Assembly (NCBI GenBank): GCA_035552775.1
Contig: DASZKW010000105.1
Span: forward strand, 1 to 64,000
Direction: 5' to 3'
Source of the DNA: DASZKW01 sp035552775
Lineage (GTDB): Bacteria > Actinomycetota > Acidimicrobiia > Acidimicrobiales > Palsa-688
DNA: 64,000 nucleotides
Part shown: positions 11,214 through 18,725 of the stretch, in pieces
How positions within the stretch are numbered: the stretch's first letter is position 1
Layout of the letters: every line of letters begins with the position of its first letter
Program-made: the position numbers and the translations under genes
The notes under the pieces: generated by a model
What the model was told of the DNA's origin: nothing
The model's input: the letters and a program-made list of their open reading frames with translations, nothing else
Databases searched by the model: none

Positions 11214-12875
11214 ATGGGCCTGCGGGACCTGGCTGACCGGGTGGCCCAGCAAAACAGCCTGGTCCGTTCGGTGGGGGCCGACTCCGAGTCGATCTGGGTG
11301 GGTCCGGCGGCGGCCAAGTTCCGCCCCCACGTGGGCAAGCTGGCCGGGCAGCTGGACGTGCTGACCAGGTCGTATCACGACGCCGCCGATGCCCTCGACG
11401 GGTTCTGGCCGCGCCTTCGCGACGCCCAGGATCTGGCCCTGCAGGCCCTCTACAAGGCCCAGGGCGCCCAGGGTGCCATCGGTGCCGCCCAGGGCCAGGT
11501 GGCGTCGGCCAACGCCAGTGCCAACGCCGCGGCGGGCAGCTACAACCAGGCGTCGCTGGTGGCGGTGACCGGGCCGCCGCCGCCGAGCCCGGCCGCCGCC
11601 GCGCAGACGCAGCTTCAGATCCAGACCCTCCAGGCTGGTTACCAGCAGGCCCAGAGCCAGGTATCGGTGGCCAACGCCGCCCTGGGAGCGGCCAACGCCC
11701 AGATGGCCGCGGCGCACACCATGAAGGACACCGCGGTCGCCAATGCCCACACCGCGTCGAGCGGTGCTGCCGCTGCGCTCCACCAAGCCAGCGCCGCCGG
11801 CATCCAAAACCCCGTGCACCACTGGTACGACACGGTCGTCGACGGCCTCGACGATGTCGGCCACCTCGCCTCCGGCGCCTTCCACTGGGTCGAGCACCAC
11901 GAGGGCGACATCCTCACCGTCGCCGCGGTGATGGCGCTTGGCCCCGCCGGGGCTTTGCTCACCCCCGAAGGCCGCAGCATGATCGGCCACGCCCTCGAGG
12001 CCGTCGAACCGGAGCTCAAGATCGTCTCGGGGGTCCTCGGGGTCGTCTCGTTCGCCTTGGCCATCGTCGGGTTCGTACCCGCTCTGGGCGAGATCGCCGA
12101 CCTGGCCAACGAGGGGGTGCTCCTGGTCAAGACGGGAGCGGACCTCGGCCTGCTCGCAGACGGCTACAAGGGCGCAGTCGCTGACCTCGCCGGTGACGGC
12201 CTCGGTTTGGCCACCGGCGGCGAGAGCCGCATCCTGGCCGGCGCTGGCGACATGGCCACCGCCGACAAGGCGGCGTCCGAGCTCACCGAGGCGACCAGCC
12301 TGGTCACCTCCAGATCTGCCCAGGTCGCCGACGCCGAAGCCGCGGTCGGGTCACTGGCCACGAAGGCCAGTGACGCCGAAGCCGGCGCCGCCCTCACCCA
12401 GGGGATCAGCCCTAGCCTCGACAGCATGTCCGCAGATTTGAGCAGCCAGGCCGGGGACCTGCGAGGCGCGCAATCCGCGGCCCAAGACGAGCTCAACGCG
12501 GCAGCCCAGGCGCAGGCCGCCGCCGAGACCCAGTTGAGTATTGCCCAGGACGCGGCCTCCCAGTCCATCGACGACCTGGGTGCAAATCCCAACGCAGTCG
12601 GCGGTTCGCAGTACGCGGGGCTCCGACCTCTCCAGAACGTGCAGGCACAGATCGCTCATGACGGCGGGCTGACAAATTACGTGCCCAACGAAGCGGGCGG
12701 AGGCGGACTCTCAGCCCTGACGAAGCCCGGAACCTGGGCCCAGTACTACAAGGGATATCTCACCGGTCCAGCGGCGCCCTACCACTTCGCCACATACGTG
12801 GTCCAAGTCCCGGACACGGTGAACGAGGCTCTCCACCTGACCACCGACGCCCACGCCGCGGTTGGGTCCGGTTGA
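11214..12875 (+). CDS. T7SS-type polymorphic effector/toxin candidate with WXG-like N-terminal helical domain
   Basis: The 553-residue protein starts with a long alpha-helical domain bearing a W-x-G turn (SIWVGPAAAKFR, about residues 23-34), as in WXG100/LXG-like substrates of type VII secretion. Residues 60-195 are Ala/Gln-rich coiled coil. Two hydrophobic stretches follow at about 224-244 (ILTVAAVMALGPAGALL) and 264-290 (LKIVSGVLGVVSFALAIVGF). A further Ala-rich coiled coil and a C-terminal domain of about 90 residues complete it. I do not recognise the C-terminal domain; its position is where polymorphic toxins carry the toxic module. The stop codon overlaps the first paralogue of the downstream immunity-like family (TTGA). 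ATG 11214 has a GCGGGG seven bases upstream, but the conserved N-terminus probably begins at 11116 in another frame. Toxin function is inferred from architecture and context only. Confidence 0.7.
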   Translation: MGLRDLADRVAQQNSLVRSVGADSESIWVGPAAAKFRPHVGKLAGQLDVLTRSYHDAADALDGFWPRLRDAQDLALQALYKAQGAQGAIGAAQGQVASANASANAAAGSYNQASLVAVTGPPPPSPAAAAQTQLQIQTLQAGYQQAQSQVSVANAALGAANAQMAAAHTMKDTAVANAHTASSGAAAALHQASAAGIQNPVHHWYDTVVDGLDDVGHLASGAFHWVEHHEGDILTVAAVMALGPAGALLTPEGRSMIGHALEAVEPELKIVSGVLGVVSFALAIVGFVPALGEIADLANEGVLLVKTGADLGLLADGYKGAVADLAGDGLGLATGGESRILAGAGDMATADKAASELTEATSLVTSRSAQVADAEAAVGSLATKASDAEAGAALTQGISPSLDSMSADLSSQAGDLRGAQSAAQDELNAAAQAQAAAETQLSIAQDAASQSIDDLGANPNAVGGSQYAGLRPLQNVQAQIAHDGGLTNYVPNEAGGGGLSALTKPGTWAQYYKGYLTGPAAPYHFATYVVQVPDTVNEALHLTTDAHAAVGSG

Positions 12876-12893
12876 CCGACCTGCCCTGGTCCG

Positions 12894-13499
12894 GTGACCC
12901 GCGACGCGCTGACCAGCCGGCGCCGGCGGGTCAGGAGGCGGCCCCGTTCGAGATACGGGCCCCGGCCCAACGACCACGACCGGGAGATACTGGCCAAACG
13001 GGAGGTGGAAGGACCGCTCTCCTCGAAGCTGTCGCCGTCGAACGGATGGTGGCACCACGGCGCGCTGATCGTAGACGGCGCCGGTGCCGCCATCATCGAC
13101 GCCGATGGGGTTCGCCGGCCGCTCCCCCCACCTGGCGGTCTACTGGTATGGCAGACGGGATCTACGAACAGCGACGGGTTCAGTGTACGTAGGCAATGGG
13201 CCCGAGGGTTCGTGGCCCAGCCTGCTCCCCCCCATCACGCGATGGTTCAGTTGCCCGCGGAGGGTTTCACCAAGGACGACTACGAAGCATTCGCGGCTCG
13301 CGCCGGATACCGGTTCACTACGGCAAGAGGGATCGACGATCAAAACTATTTCGGGGTCAACGACCGGCACACGCCCAGTCTGCGGGACGTCATCTACGAG
13401 CAGGCGGTCCGCGATGACCGCGTCGGCGCCCACCTCCGCCACGGCCTGCGCCGGGTGATCCATCCTGGTTCCGGCGGTAACGATCCTTCGACGACATGA
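12894..13499 (+). CDS. immunity-like family protein, paralogue 1 (N-terminus probably frameshifted)
   Basis: This is the first of three related proteins in the locus, about 200 residues and of no named family I recognise. Shared blocks with the protein at 15186 are GWWxHGALxVDxxGxAxIDADG, RRxLPPPGxLLVWQ, LPxxGFTxxDxxAFAAxAGYRF and LRxGLxxVxHPxSG. The part before residue 45 is Arg-rich and unlike the paralogue. The frame starting with TTG at 12872, which overlaps the effector stop as TTGA, instead matches the paralogue there (AAPFEIR against PAPFRVR). The gene is therefore best read as starting at 12872 and changing frame between about 12960 and 13040. Position directly after an effector gene suggests an immunity protein. 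Its stop overlaps the next ATG (ATGA). Confidence 0.6.
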   Translation: MTRDALTSRRRRVRRRPRSRYGPRPNDHDREILAKREVEGPLSSKLSPSNGWWHHGALIVDGAGAAIIDADGVRRPLPPPGGLLVWQTGSTNSDGFSVRRQWARGFVAQPAPPHHAMVQLPAEGFTKDDYEAFAARAGYRFTTARGIDDQNYFGVNDRHTPSLRDVIYEQAVRDDRVGAHLRHGLRRVIHPGSGGNDPSTT

Positions 13500-14047
13500 G
13501 TGCGACGGTCGACCCCACGGCAGCGCCCCCGCCGCTCGGCTGTCCTAGCTGCGGCCACCGGGTGCTCGGCCCCGACGGGTCCTGCGCCTACTGCGGTCGG
13601 AGCGGCGCTATTGGCGCCACCGGCTCGGGCCCCGCGAAGGGCGAGCTTCAGGTGGTCGCCTCGCCTACCCGGCGGGGACCTGAGCCGACGTGCCGGCGCT
13701 GCGCGGAGATCGCTCGTGTCGACGGGCTCTGCCTGCTCTGCGCTCCCCGCGAAGGATTCTACCGGGACGTAGAAAAGCGCAAAGCCGCCCTCGAACGTCT
13801 CACGGCCGACAACCGTGCCACCAAGGCCCGGCTGGCTCCGGTGGTGGACAATGCTCGCCGCACCCTGGCCATCCACTTCTGGATACAGGTGGTGTTGGTG
13901 GCTCTCACCTGGGTGCTGTTCAGCCACGAGCACTCGACGGCGGGCAGGTTGTTCGCCATCGGCATCCTCATCACCGGGATCGCCAATCTGGTCCGGGGCG
14001 CCGGGCTCGTCCGCCAGTTCAAACGCAACCGCAAGCCCGGCTCCTGA
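13496..14047 (+). CDS. double zinc-ribbon membrane protein
   Basis: This 183-residue protein has two CxxC pairs forming an N-terminal zinc ribbon (CPSCGHRVLGPDGSCAYCG, residues 16-34), a second Cys-rich ribbon (CRRCAEIARVDGLCLLC, about 63-79), a short coiled coil and two membrane segments (about 120-140 and 145-165). Its first ribbon is almost identical, even in DNA (29 identical bases), to the N-terminus of the immunity-like protein at 15186, so a module has been copied or recombined within the locus. The start overlaps the upstream stop by four bases, implying coupled translation. Function is unknown; a membrane-bound partner or inhibitor of the secreted effector is possible. Confidence 0.8.
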   Translation: MSATVDPTAAPPPLGCPSCGHRVLGPDGSCAYCGRSGAIGATGSGPAKGELQVVASPTRRGPEPTCRRCAEIARVDGLCLLCAPREGFYRDVEKRKAALERLTADNRATKARLAPVVDNARRTLAIHFWIQVVLVALTWVLFSHEHSTAGRLFAIGILITGIANLVRGAGLVRQFKRNRKPGS

Positions 14048-14063
14048 GCCGCGAGCGCCCGAG

Positions 14064-14705
14064 ATGGCATCGTCGTCGGCCGTCCCTGACCCTCGCGCCG
14101 TCGCCGCCATCGGAATGGTCACCCCGCCCGACTGGTGGGACCTGCCCCTCGACCCCGCCACCCGCACCGACAAGATCGCCGAGCTGGTCTCTCGCTGGGC
14201 GGCCAAGTCGCCCGAACTCGCGCACCGGGCGCGGGAGGTCACCGACTTGCTGTTTCAGCTCTCCGAGGACGCCACCAGCGGCGGCGCAGTGTTCTCGTCG
14301 CAGATGGGGATACTGAGCGCGACCGGCTCGCTGGCGGCCAACATCTTGGTGACCGCACAACCGCTTCGGTCCACCGCCGACCTTCTCACCGAGGTGCGCC
14401 AGCAGGTCGACCCGGCCGCCGTTATCAACCTCCAAGCGCCCGAGGTGACCACCGTGGACCTCACCCACGCCGGGCGCGCGGTGCGCCGTTACGCCCGCCA
14501 GGTAGTGGAGCTCGCCGCCGCGGGGGGACCGGTCGAAGGCGTCGTGGTCCAGTACTTCATCCCCGTGCCGCGCAGCGAGTCGGTCGCCCTGGTCACATGC
14601 ACGGCGCCTGGCGGGGGGGACAGTCGCTCAGCCGTCGAGTTGCTCGATGCCGTCGTCGGCTCATTCAGGTTTTTCAACCACGACGACGAGCCCATCGAGG
14701 CTTAA
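14064..14705 (+). CDS. conserved T7SS-locus-associated protein
   Basis: The 213-residue protein begins with the pattern PPDWWDLPLDPATR and ends with VALVTCTAPGGG...LLDAVVGSFRFF. I associate this layout with small actinobacterial proteins encoded beside WXG100 and other type VII secretion genes, whose biochemical role is not known to me. ATG 14064 is chosen because the conserved PPDWWDLPLDP block lies about 20 residues after it; the open frame upstream reads as a shadow of the preceding gene. There is no signal peptide or membrane segment, so it is presumably cytoplasmic and could act as a chaperone or adaptor. It lies 16 bp behind the zinc-ribbon gene and closes the first cassette. Confidence 0.72.
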   Translation: MASSSAVPDPRAVAAIGMVTPPDWWDLPLDPATRTDKIAELVSRWAAKSPELAHRAREVTDLLFQLSEDATSGGAVFSSQMGILSATGSLAANILVTAQPLRSTADLLTEVRQQVDPAAVINLQAPEVTTVDLTHAGRAVRRYARQVVELAAAGGPVEGVVVQYFIPVPRSESVALVTCTAPGGGDSRSAVELLDAVVGSFRFFNHDDEPIEA

Positions 14706-14742
14706 CCACGTCGCTGATCATCTCGTGGGCGCGTCGGGCAAC

Positions 14743-14818
14743 TACAACAGCTCCGATTCGGGTATGGCAGCGTAAACTGAGCCCGGCGAAGGGATTGCCC
14801 AAGTGAGCGGTATCGACG
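14743..14818 (+). repeat. 75-bp promoter/start repeat, copy 2, with orphan effector start
   Basis: This near-identical copy of 11057-11131 includes the leader, Shine-Dalgarno sequence and effector start codon (GTG 14803). After eight codons from this GTG the frame hits TGA at 14824 and no effector gene follows. It appears to be the scar of a second effector gene whose body has been deleted, leaving its promoter in front of immunity-like paralogue 2. Confidence 0.85.
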
Positions 14819-14833
14819 CTGGATGACCGCCAA

Positions 14834-15184
14834 GTGACCGACGGTCCGGGGACCGATCCGGATGTCCCGCCACTCCCGCCGGCGTCGTCTCGCGCCCGTC
14901 CCCGCCCCTCGGACGCCGACCTGGCTTCGCCCTCGCCGCCCGACCAGGCAATCTGGAGTTGCCGTCCGCCGGTTTCACCCGCCGGCGACTTCGAGGCGTT
15001 CGCCCGTTGCGCCGGGTACCGCTTCGAGAAAGCGGACGGCACCTTCGCCAACCCGTACGGCCTCAGCCACCGGCACACCCCGAGCCCGCGCGAGGCCATC
15101 CACGATCGCGCCGCCCTGGACTCGCGGGTGCGGGTGAGGTTGCGCCGGGGCCTGCGACGGGTCACCCAGCCTTGGGAAGGCTGA
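14834..15184 (+). CDS. immunity-like family protein, paralogue 2 (internally deleted)
   Basis: The 116-residue protein keeps only the C-terminal third of the family: DFEAFARCAGYRFEKADG, then SHRHTPSPREAIHDRAALDS and LRRGLRRVTQPWEG. These align with both longer paralogues. The central GALxVDxxG/LPPPG block is missing, and the first 45 residues are Pro/Ser-rich. The N-terminal MTD...D pattern resembles the frame starting at 12872. GTG 14834 lies ten bases after the aborted effector start in the second promoter repeat and has no good Shine-Dalgarno sequence. It looks like a degraded or minimal family member left by deletion. It is separated by one base from the next gene. Confidence 0.6.
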   Translation: MTDGPGTDPDVPPLPPASSRARPRPSDADLASPSPPDQAIWSCRPPVSPAGDFEAFARCAGYRFEKADGTFANPYGLSHRHTPSPREAIHDRAALDSRVRVRLRRGLRRVTQPWEG

Positions 15185-15185
15185 G

Positions 15186-15836
15186 GTGGCCACACCGGTC
15201 TGTCCCCACTGCGGCCGTGGTCTCCTGGGCCCCGACGGGTCCTGCGCCTACTGCGGTCCGATCAGCCCGCCGGGCTCCAGCCTTCCCGCCTCCGAGACAC
15301 CAGCTCCGTTTCGTGTCCGGCCCCGTGCTTCCAACGCCCCGGCCAGCGTCGCGAGCTACCCGGAGAGGTGGAAAGGCTGGTGGGAGCACGGGGCGCTCGT
15401 CGTTGACGAGTCGGGCCCTGCCCTCATCGACGCCGACGGCCAGCGCCGTGCCCTGCCCCCGCCGGGCTGCCTGCTCGTCTGGCAGAACTGGACGTCGGGC
15501 TACGCCGGTCCGCTGCCGAGGGACATGACCAGTATCTTCATGGCCGCAACCGACCCCCAACCCCCCCACCAGGTGCTGGTCAAGTTGCCCGAGCACGGCT
15601 TCACGACGGCGGACTGCAAGGCATTCGCGGCCCACGCCGGGTACCGGTTCCTCCATTACTGGGGTGACACACCCCAAGACGCCATCGACTTCCCCGGGCT
15701 CTTGGACAAAAAGGTCCCCGACTACCGTGACGCCATCTTCGACCGGGCCACCGTGAACGCCCGGCTCGGGGCACGGCTCCGCCGGGGACTACACGGGGTC
15801 ACCCACCCTCGCTCGGGCGACCAGCCTGCGACATGA
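15186..15836 (+). CDS. immunity-like family protein, paralogue 3, with N-terminal zinc ribbon
   Basis: The 216-residue protein is the best preserved family member. Residues 6-24 form a zinc ribbon (CPHCGRGLLGPDGSCAYCG) nearly identical to that of the membrane protein at 13496. The body carries GWWEHGALVVDESGPALIDADG (about 63-84), LPPPGCLLVWQNW, VLVKLPEHGFTTAD and a C-terminal LRRGLHGVTHPRSG. There is no signal peptide or membrane segment. GTG 15186 follows the preceding stop by one base, so it is probably translated together with paralogue 2 from the duplicated promoter. It could be an orphan immunity protein of a lost or alternative effector. No biochemical function can be assigned. Confidence 0.78.
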   Translation: MATPVCPHCGRGLLGPDGSCAYCGPISPPGSSLPASETPAPFRVRPRASNAPASVASYPERWKGWWEHGALVVDESGPALIDADGQRRALPPPGCLLVWQNWTSGYAGPLPRDMTSIFMAATDPQPPHQVLVKLPEHGFTTADCKAFAAHAGYRFLHYWGDTPQDAIDFPGLLDKKVPDYRDAIFDRATVNARLGARLRRGLHGVTHPRSGDQPAT

Positions 15837-15848
15837 GCGGGCCGTTTA

Positions 15849-16757
15849 TTACCTCCTGCCTCGGGCTCCGGTGTTCTTCTCCCAGGGCCTGACGGTGGGC
15901 TCCCATGTGCCCGTCGGGGCCCCCGAATCGCCGGCCCCTTCACCTGACGTTCCTGCGCCTGACGTTCCTGCGCCCGCATCGTCCTGCTCCCGTGCGCCGG
16001 CACCCTGCGGCCACGACCCGGTCGTGGCCGTATCCGGTTCTCCTCTTGTCCCTGAGCCCTGCGGCCATGACCCCGGAGAGGTACCGGGCCCTGTGCCGGC
16101 GCCCTGCTGGCCCCACGAGCCCGCGGCCGGCGCCCCGCCGCCCGCCTCTGCCGGCCCTGCGTTTCCCTGGCGGGTGGCTTCACGCTCCATGGGAGCGGCT
16201 GGGGCGCTGCGCCCCAGCACCACTTCGCGCTCGCCGGTCGAGGCCTTCATGGCCATACCCCCTAGGGCGGCGAGCAGCACGCCGACACCAAGGTTGTATC
16301 CGACCTGGTTGACGAAGTCGGCGCTGCTTTTCGCCACCGGGTCGAACACGGCCCCGGCGCCACCGAGCGCCGGCCACGCCGCAGGACCGACCACGAACCA
16401 CGCCCCGCTCGCGATGAGCAGCAGGCCGGCAAAGCCGAGCGCGCCGCGCGCCGCCGCTCCGGCGGCACGAGCCCGGGTGAGCACCAACAGACCGGCGACC
16501 ACGCCGACCGCTCCGGGGACCACGTAGAGCATGGCGTGCAGGAACGACCAGTGCCACGAAGGCGACCCGTTGGAGTTGTACCCGAACGCGGGGCCGACGA
16601 AGGGGACGACACCTCCCCAGGCGGCCAGCAGCACGGAGCTGAGGCCGATAAGGGCCAGACCCCTCGGCCAGCGAGCAGTGGTAGTCCCGGCCCGCGAGCC
16701 GGCACGGCTGCGGCTACGAGGTTGGTCAAGCGCATAAGCCACCACGAACCTCCTCAT
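15849..16757 (-). CDS. four-TM membrane protein with long disordered C-terminal tail
   Basis: The 302-residue protein has a basic N-terminus, four predicted membrane segments (about residues 34-55, 71-93, 103-128 and 150-170) and then about 120 residues of Gly/Ser/Pro/Thr-rich sequence with WPQG and GTGPGTSPGS-type repeats ending in WEKNTGARGRR. The pattern GYNSNGSPSWHWSFLHAMLYVVPG after TM1 is typical of uncharacterised actinobacterial membrane proteins. It is convergent with the T7SS-type cassette (12 bp from the stop of paralogue 3) and divergent from the phosphatase gene at 16908. No function recognised. Confidence 0.75.
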   Translation of the reverse strand: MRRFVVAYALDQPRSRSRAGSRAGTTTARWPRGLALIGLSSVLLAAWGGVVPFVGPAFGYNSNGSPSWHWSFLHAMLYVVPGAVGVVAGLLVLTRARAAGAAARGALGFAGLLLIASGAWFVVGPAAWPALGGAGAVFDPVAKSSADFVNQVGYNLGVGVLLAALGGMAMKASTGEREVVLGRSAPAAPMEREATRQGNAGPAEAGGGAPAAGSWGQQGAGTGPGTSPGSWPQGSGTRGEPDTATTGSWPQGAGAREQDDAGAGTSGAGTSGEGAGDSGAPTGTWEPTVRPWEKNTGARGRR

Positions 16758-16907
16758 GTCCTAGTCATCTGCATGTACCCAAATTCGGCCGACTCGACGC
16801 CCTCGGTCGATGCAAGATGCGTGGATCTGGGAAGCTGTGGCAATGTCAGCTGAGGGTAACCTGGCGAACTCGTTGGGTGCCCCCGGCGACTCGGGTGGGC
16901 CGACGGT

Positions 16908-18725
16908 GTGACCGCGCCTCCCTACACTGGGCAGGCCCTACGCGATCCGTTCCGGCTGGCCGCCCTGGCGGGTAGCGGCCTGACCGAATCAGGCCCCGAC
17001 GCCAGCTTCGACCGCCTGACCCACCTGGCGGCGCGTGCCCTAAACGCCCCCGTGGCCGTGGTGGCGCTCGTCGACGCCCATCGCCTTTACTTCAAGAGCC
17101 AGGTGGGGTTGGCAGCCGAGTGGGACGAAAGCCGGGAGATACCCGTCGATGACTCGGTGCGGGCTCCCGTGGTGGTCAGCAGTCAGCCGCTCGTCGTGGT
17201 CGATACGCAGGCCGACGACCGCAACTGGCTCAACGCCGCCGTGCACGAGATGTCGGCCCGCTCATACATGGGAGTGCCATTGCTCAGCTCGGACGGCCAC
17301 ATCTTGGGTACGTTCTGCGTGCTCGACATGTCGCCGCGGGAGTGGACCGACGACGAACGCTCCCTCGTGGCCGACATCGCCGCCGCCGTCACCGCGGAGA
17401 TCCACCTGCGTGAGGCAGTGGTGCGCGCCACCACCGCCGCCGCCGACGCCCGCCGAGCCGAAAGGCGCCTTGCTCTGGTCAACTCGGTGACCACCGCGCT
17501 GTCCGAGACCCTCGACCTGGGCACCGCCCTCGACCGGCTGTCGCGCCTTTTGGTCCCCGCCCTCGCCGACCTGTGCGCGGTGGAGCTCTTCGGCTTCCTC
17601 CGCGGGATCAGCCCCGGGCTTCTCGTCGTCCACAGCGCCGATCCCGAGGCCGCCCGCCTACTCGACCTGGCGCAACAGATTCGCCCCCGGGCCCAGGCCC
17701 CGAACAGCTTGGCCTACCAGGCCGTCACCGAGCGCCGGGCCCGCATGGTTACCGAGGTCGACGACGCCCACCTGCGCCGGATCTCAGTGGACGACACCCA
17801 GCTCGACCTATACCGCCGGCTCCAACTGGTGTCCATGGTGTCGGTGCCCCTTGCCGGGCGGGGCGAGCCTCTCGGGGTGCTCACCTTCGCCAACACCACG
17901 CGCTCGGGCCGCCGGTACGGGGCCGACGATCTGGAGCTGATCTCCGACATCGGGAGCCGGGCATCAGTCGCCATCGACAACGCCCGCCTCTACACCACCG
18001 AGCACATGCGAGCCACGTCCCTCCAGCGCAGCCTGCTTCCCGAGGTTCCGGACATCGAGGCCCTCGACGTCTGCGCCGTCTACCTGCCCGGGCGCAAGGA
18101 CGCCGACGTCGGCGGCGACTGGTACGACGTGTTCGAGCTGCCCGATGGCGGGATCAGCCTGACCATCGGCGACGTCATGGGACACGACATCACCGCGGCC
18201 GCCGCGATGGGCCAGCTGCGCTCGGTGGTGCGCGTGTGCGCCTGGCAAGGCGCCGGGCCCGCCCGGGTCCTCTCCGAGCTCGACCAGTTGGTCGACCATT
18301 TCCACCAGGCGGACCTGGCGACGGTCGTGCACGGCACGCTGACCCTCGAACCCGACGGGTCTGGACGCCTGGTGGTGGCCAACGCCGGCCACCCCCCGCC
18401 GCTGCTAGTCGGCGCCGACGGTGCCCGCTACCTCGAGGGCATGCCCTCCCCGCTCATCGGGGCCGTGGACAACCCCCAGCGGGACGAGCAGACGACTGCC
18501 CTAACCCCGGGTTGGACCCTCATCCTCTACACCGACGGCCTGGTGGAGAGCGTGGATCTTCCCCTCGGCGAGGGGCTCGCTCGGCTCAGCCAACTGGCTG
18601 CCACCACCGCCGGCCTTGGCGCCAGTGAGGTGTGCAGCGTCATCGGCAGCACCATCGGGGAGTCCGACGACGACATAGCCCTGCTGGTTGTGCGCTCCGC
18701 CGGTGACCGCCCCCCTTCGCAGTGA
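16908..18725 (+). CDS. GAF-GAF-SpoIIE-type serine phosphatase
   Basis: The 605-residue signalling protein has an N-terminal GAF domain (about 25-165, with LYFKSQVGL and a MGVPLLSSDGHILGTFCVLD core). A coiled-coil linker and a second GAF domain (about 190-365) follow. The C-terminal PP2C/SpoIIE phosphatase domain starts at LQRSLLPEVPDIEALDVCAV, with metal-binding motifs DVGGDWYDVFELPDG, IGDVMGHDITAAAAMGQLR and, near the end, LYTDGLVES and SDDDIALLVV. Such proteins dephosphorylate anti-sigma-factor antagonists in partner-switching systems. No cognate anti-sigma or antagonist gene is next to it. GTG 16908 has a weak GGTGGG upstream. Its stop overlaps the GTG of the prepilin peptidase (GTGA), so the two are co-translated. 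Confidence 0.9.
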   Translation: MTAPPYTGQALRDPFRLAALAGSGLTESGPDASFDRLTHLAARALNAPVAVVALVDAHRLYFKSQVGLAAEWDESREIPVDDSVRAPVVVSSQPLVVVDTQADDRNWLNAAVHEMSARSYMGVPLLSSDGHILGTFCVLDMSPREWTDDERSLVADIAAAVTAEIHLREAVVRATTAAADARRAERRLALVNSVTTALSETLDLGTALDRLSRLLVPALADLCAVELFGFLRGISPGLLVVHSADPEAARLLDLAQQIRPRAQAPNSLAYQAVTERRARMVTEVDDAHLRRISVDDTQLDLYRRLQLVSMVSVPLAGRGEPLGVLTFANTTRSGRRYGADDLELISDIGSRASVAIDNARLYTTEHMRATSLQRSLLPEVPDIEALDVCAVYLPGRKDADVGGDWYDVFELPDGGISLTIGDVMGHDITAAAAMGQLRSVVRVCAWQGAGPARVLSELDQLVDHFHQADLATVVHGTLTLEPDGSGRLVVANAGHPPPLLVGADGARYLEGMPSPLIGAVDNPQRDEQTTALTPGWTLILYTDGLVESVDLPLGEGLARLSQLAATTAGLGASEVCSVIGSTIGESDDDIALLVVRSAGDRPPSQ

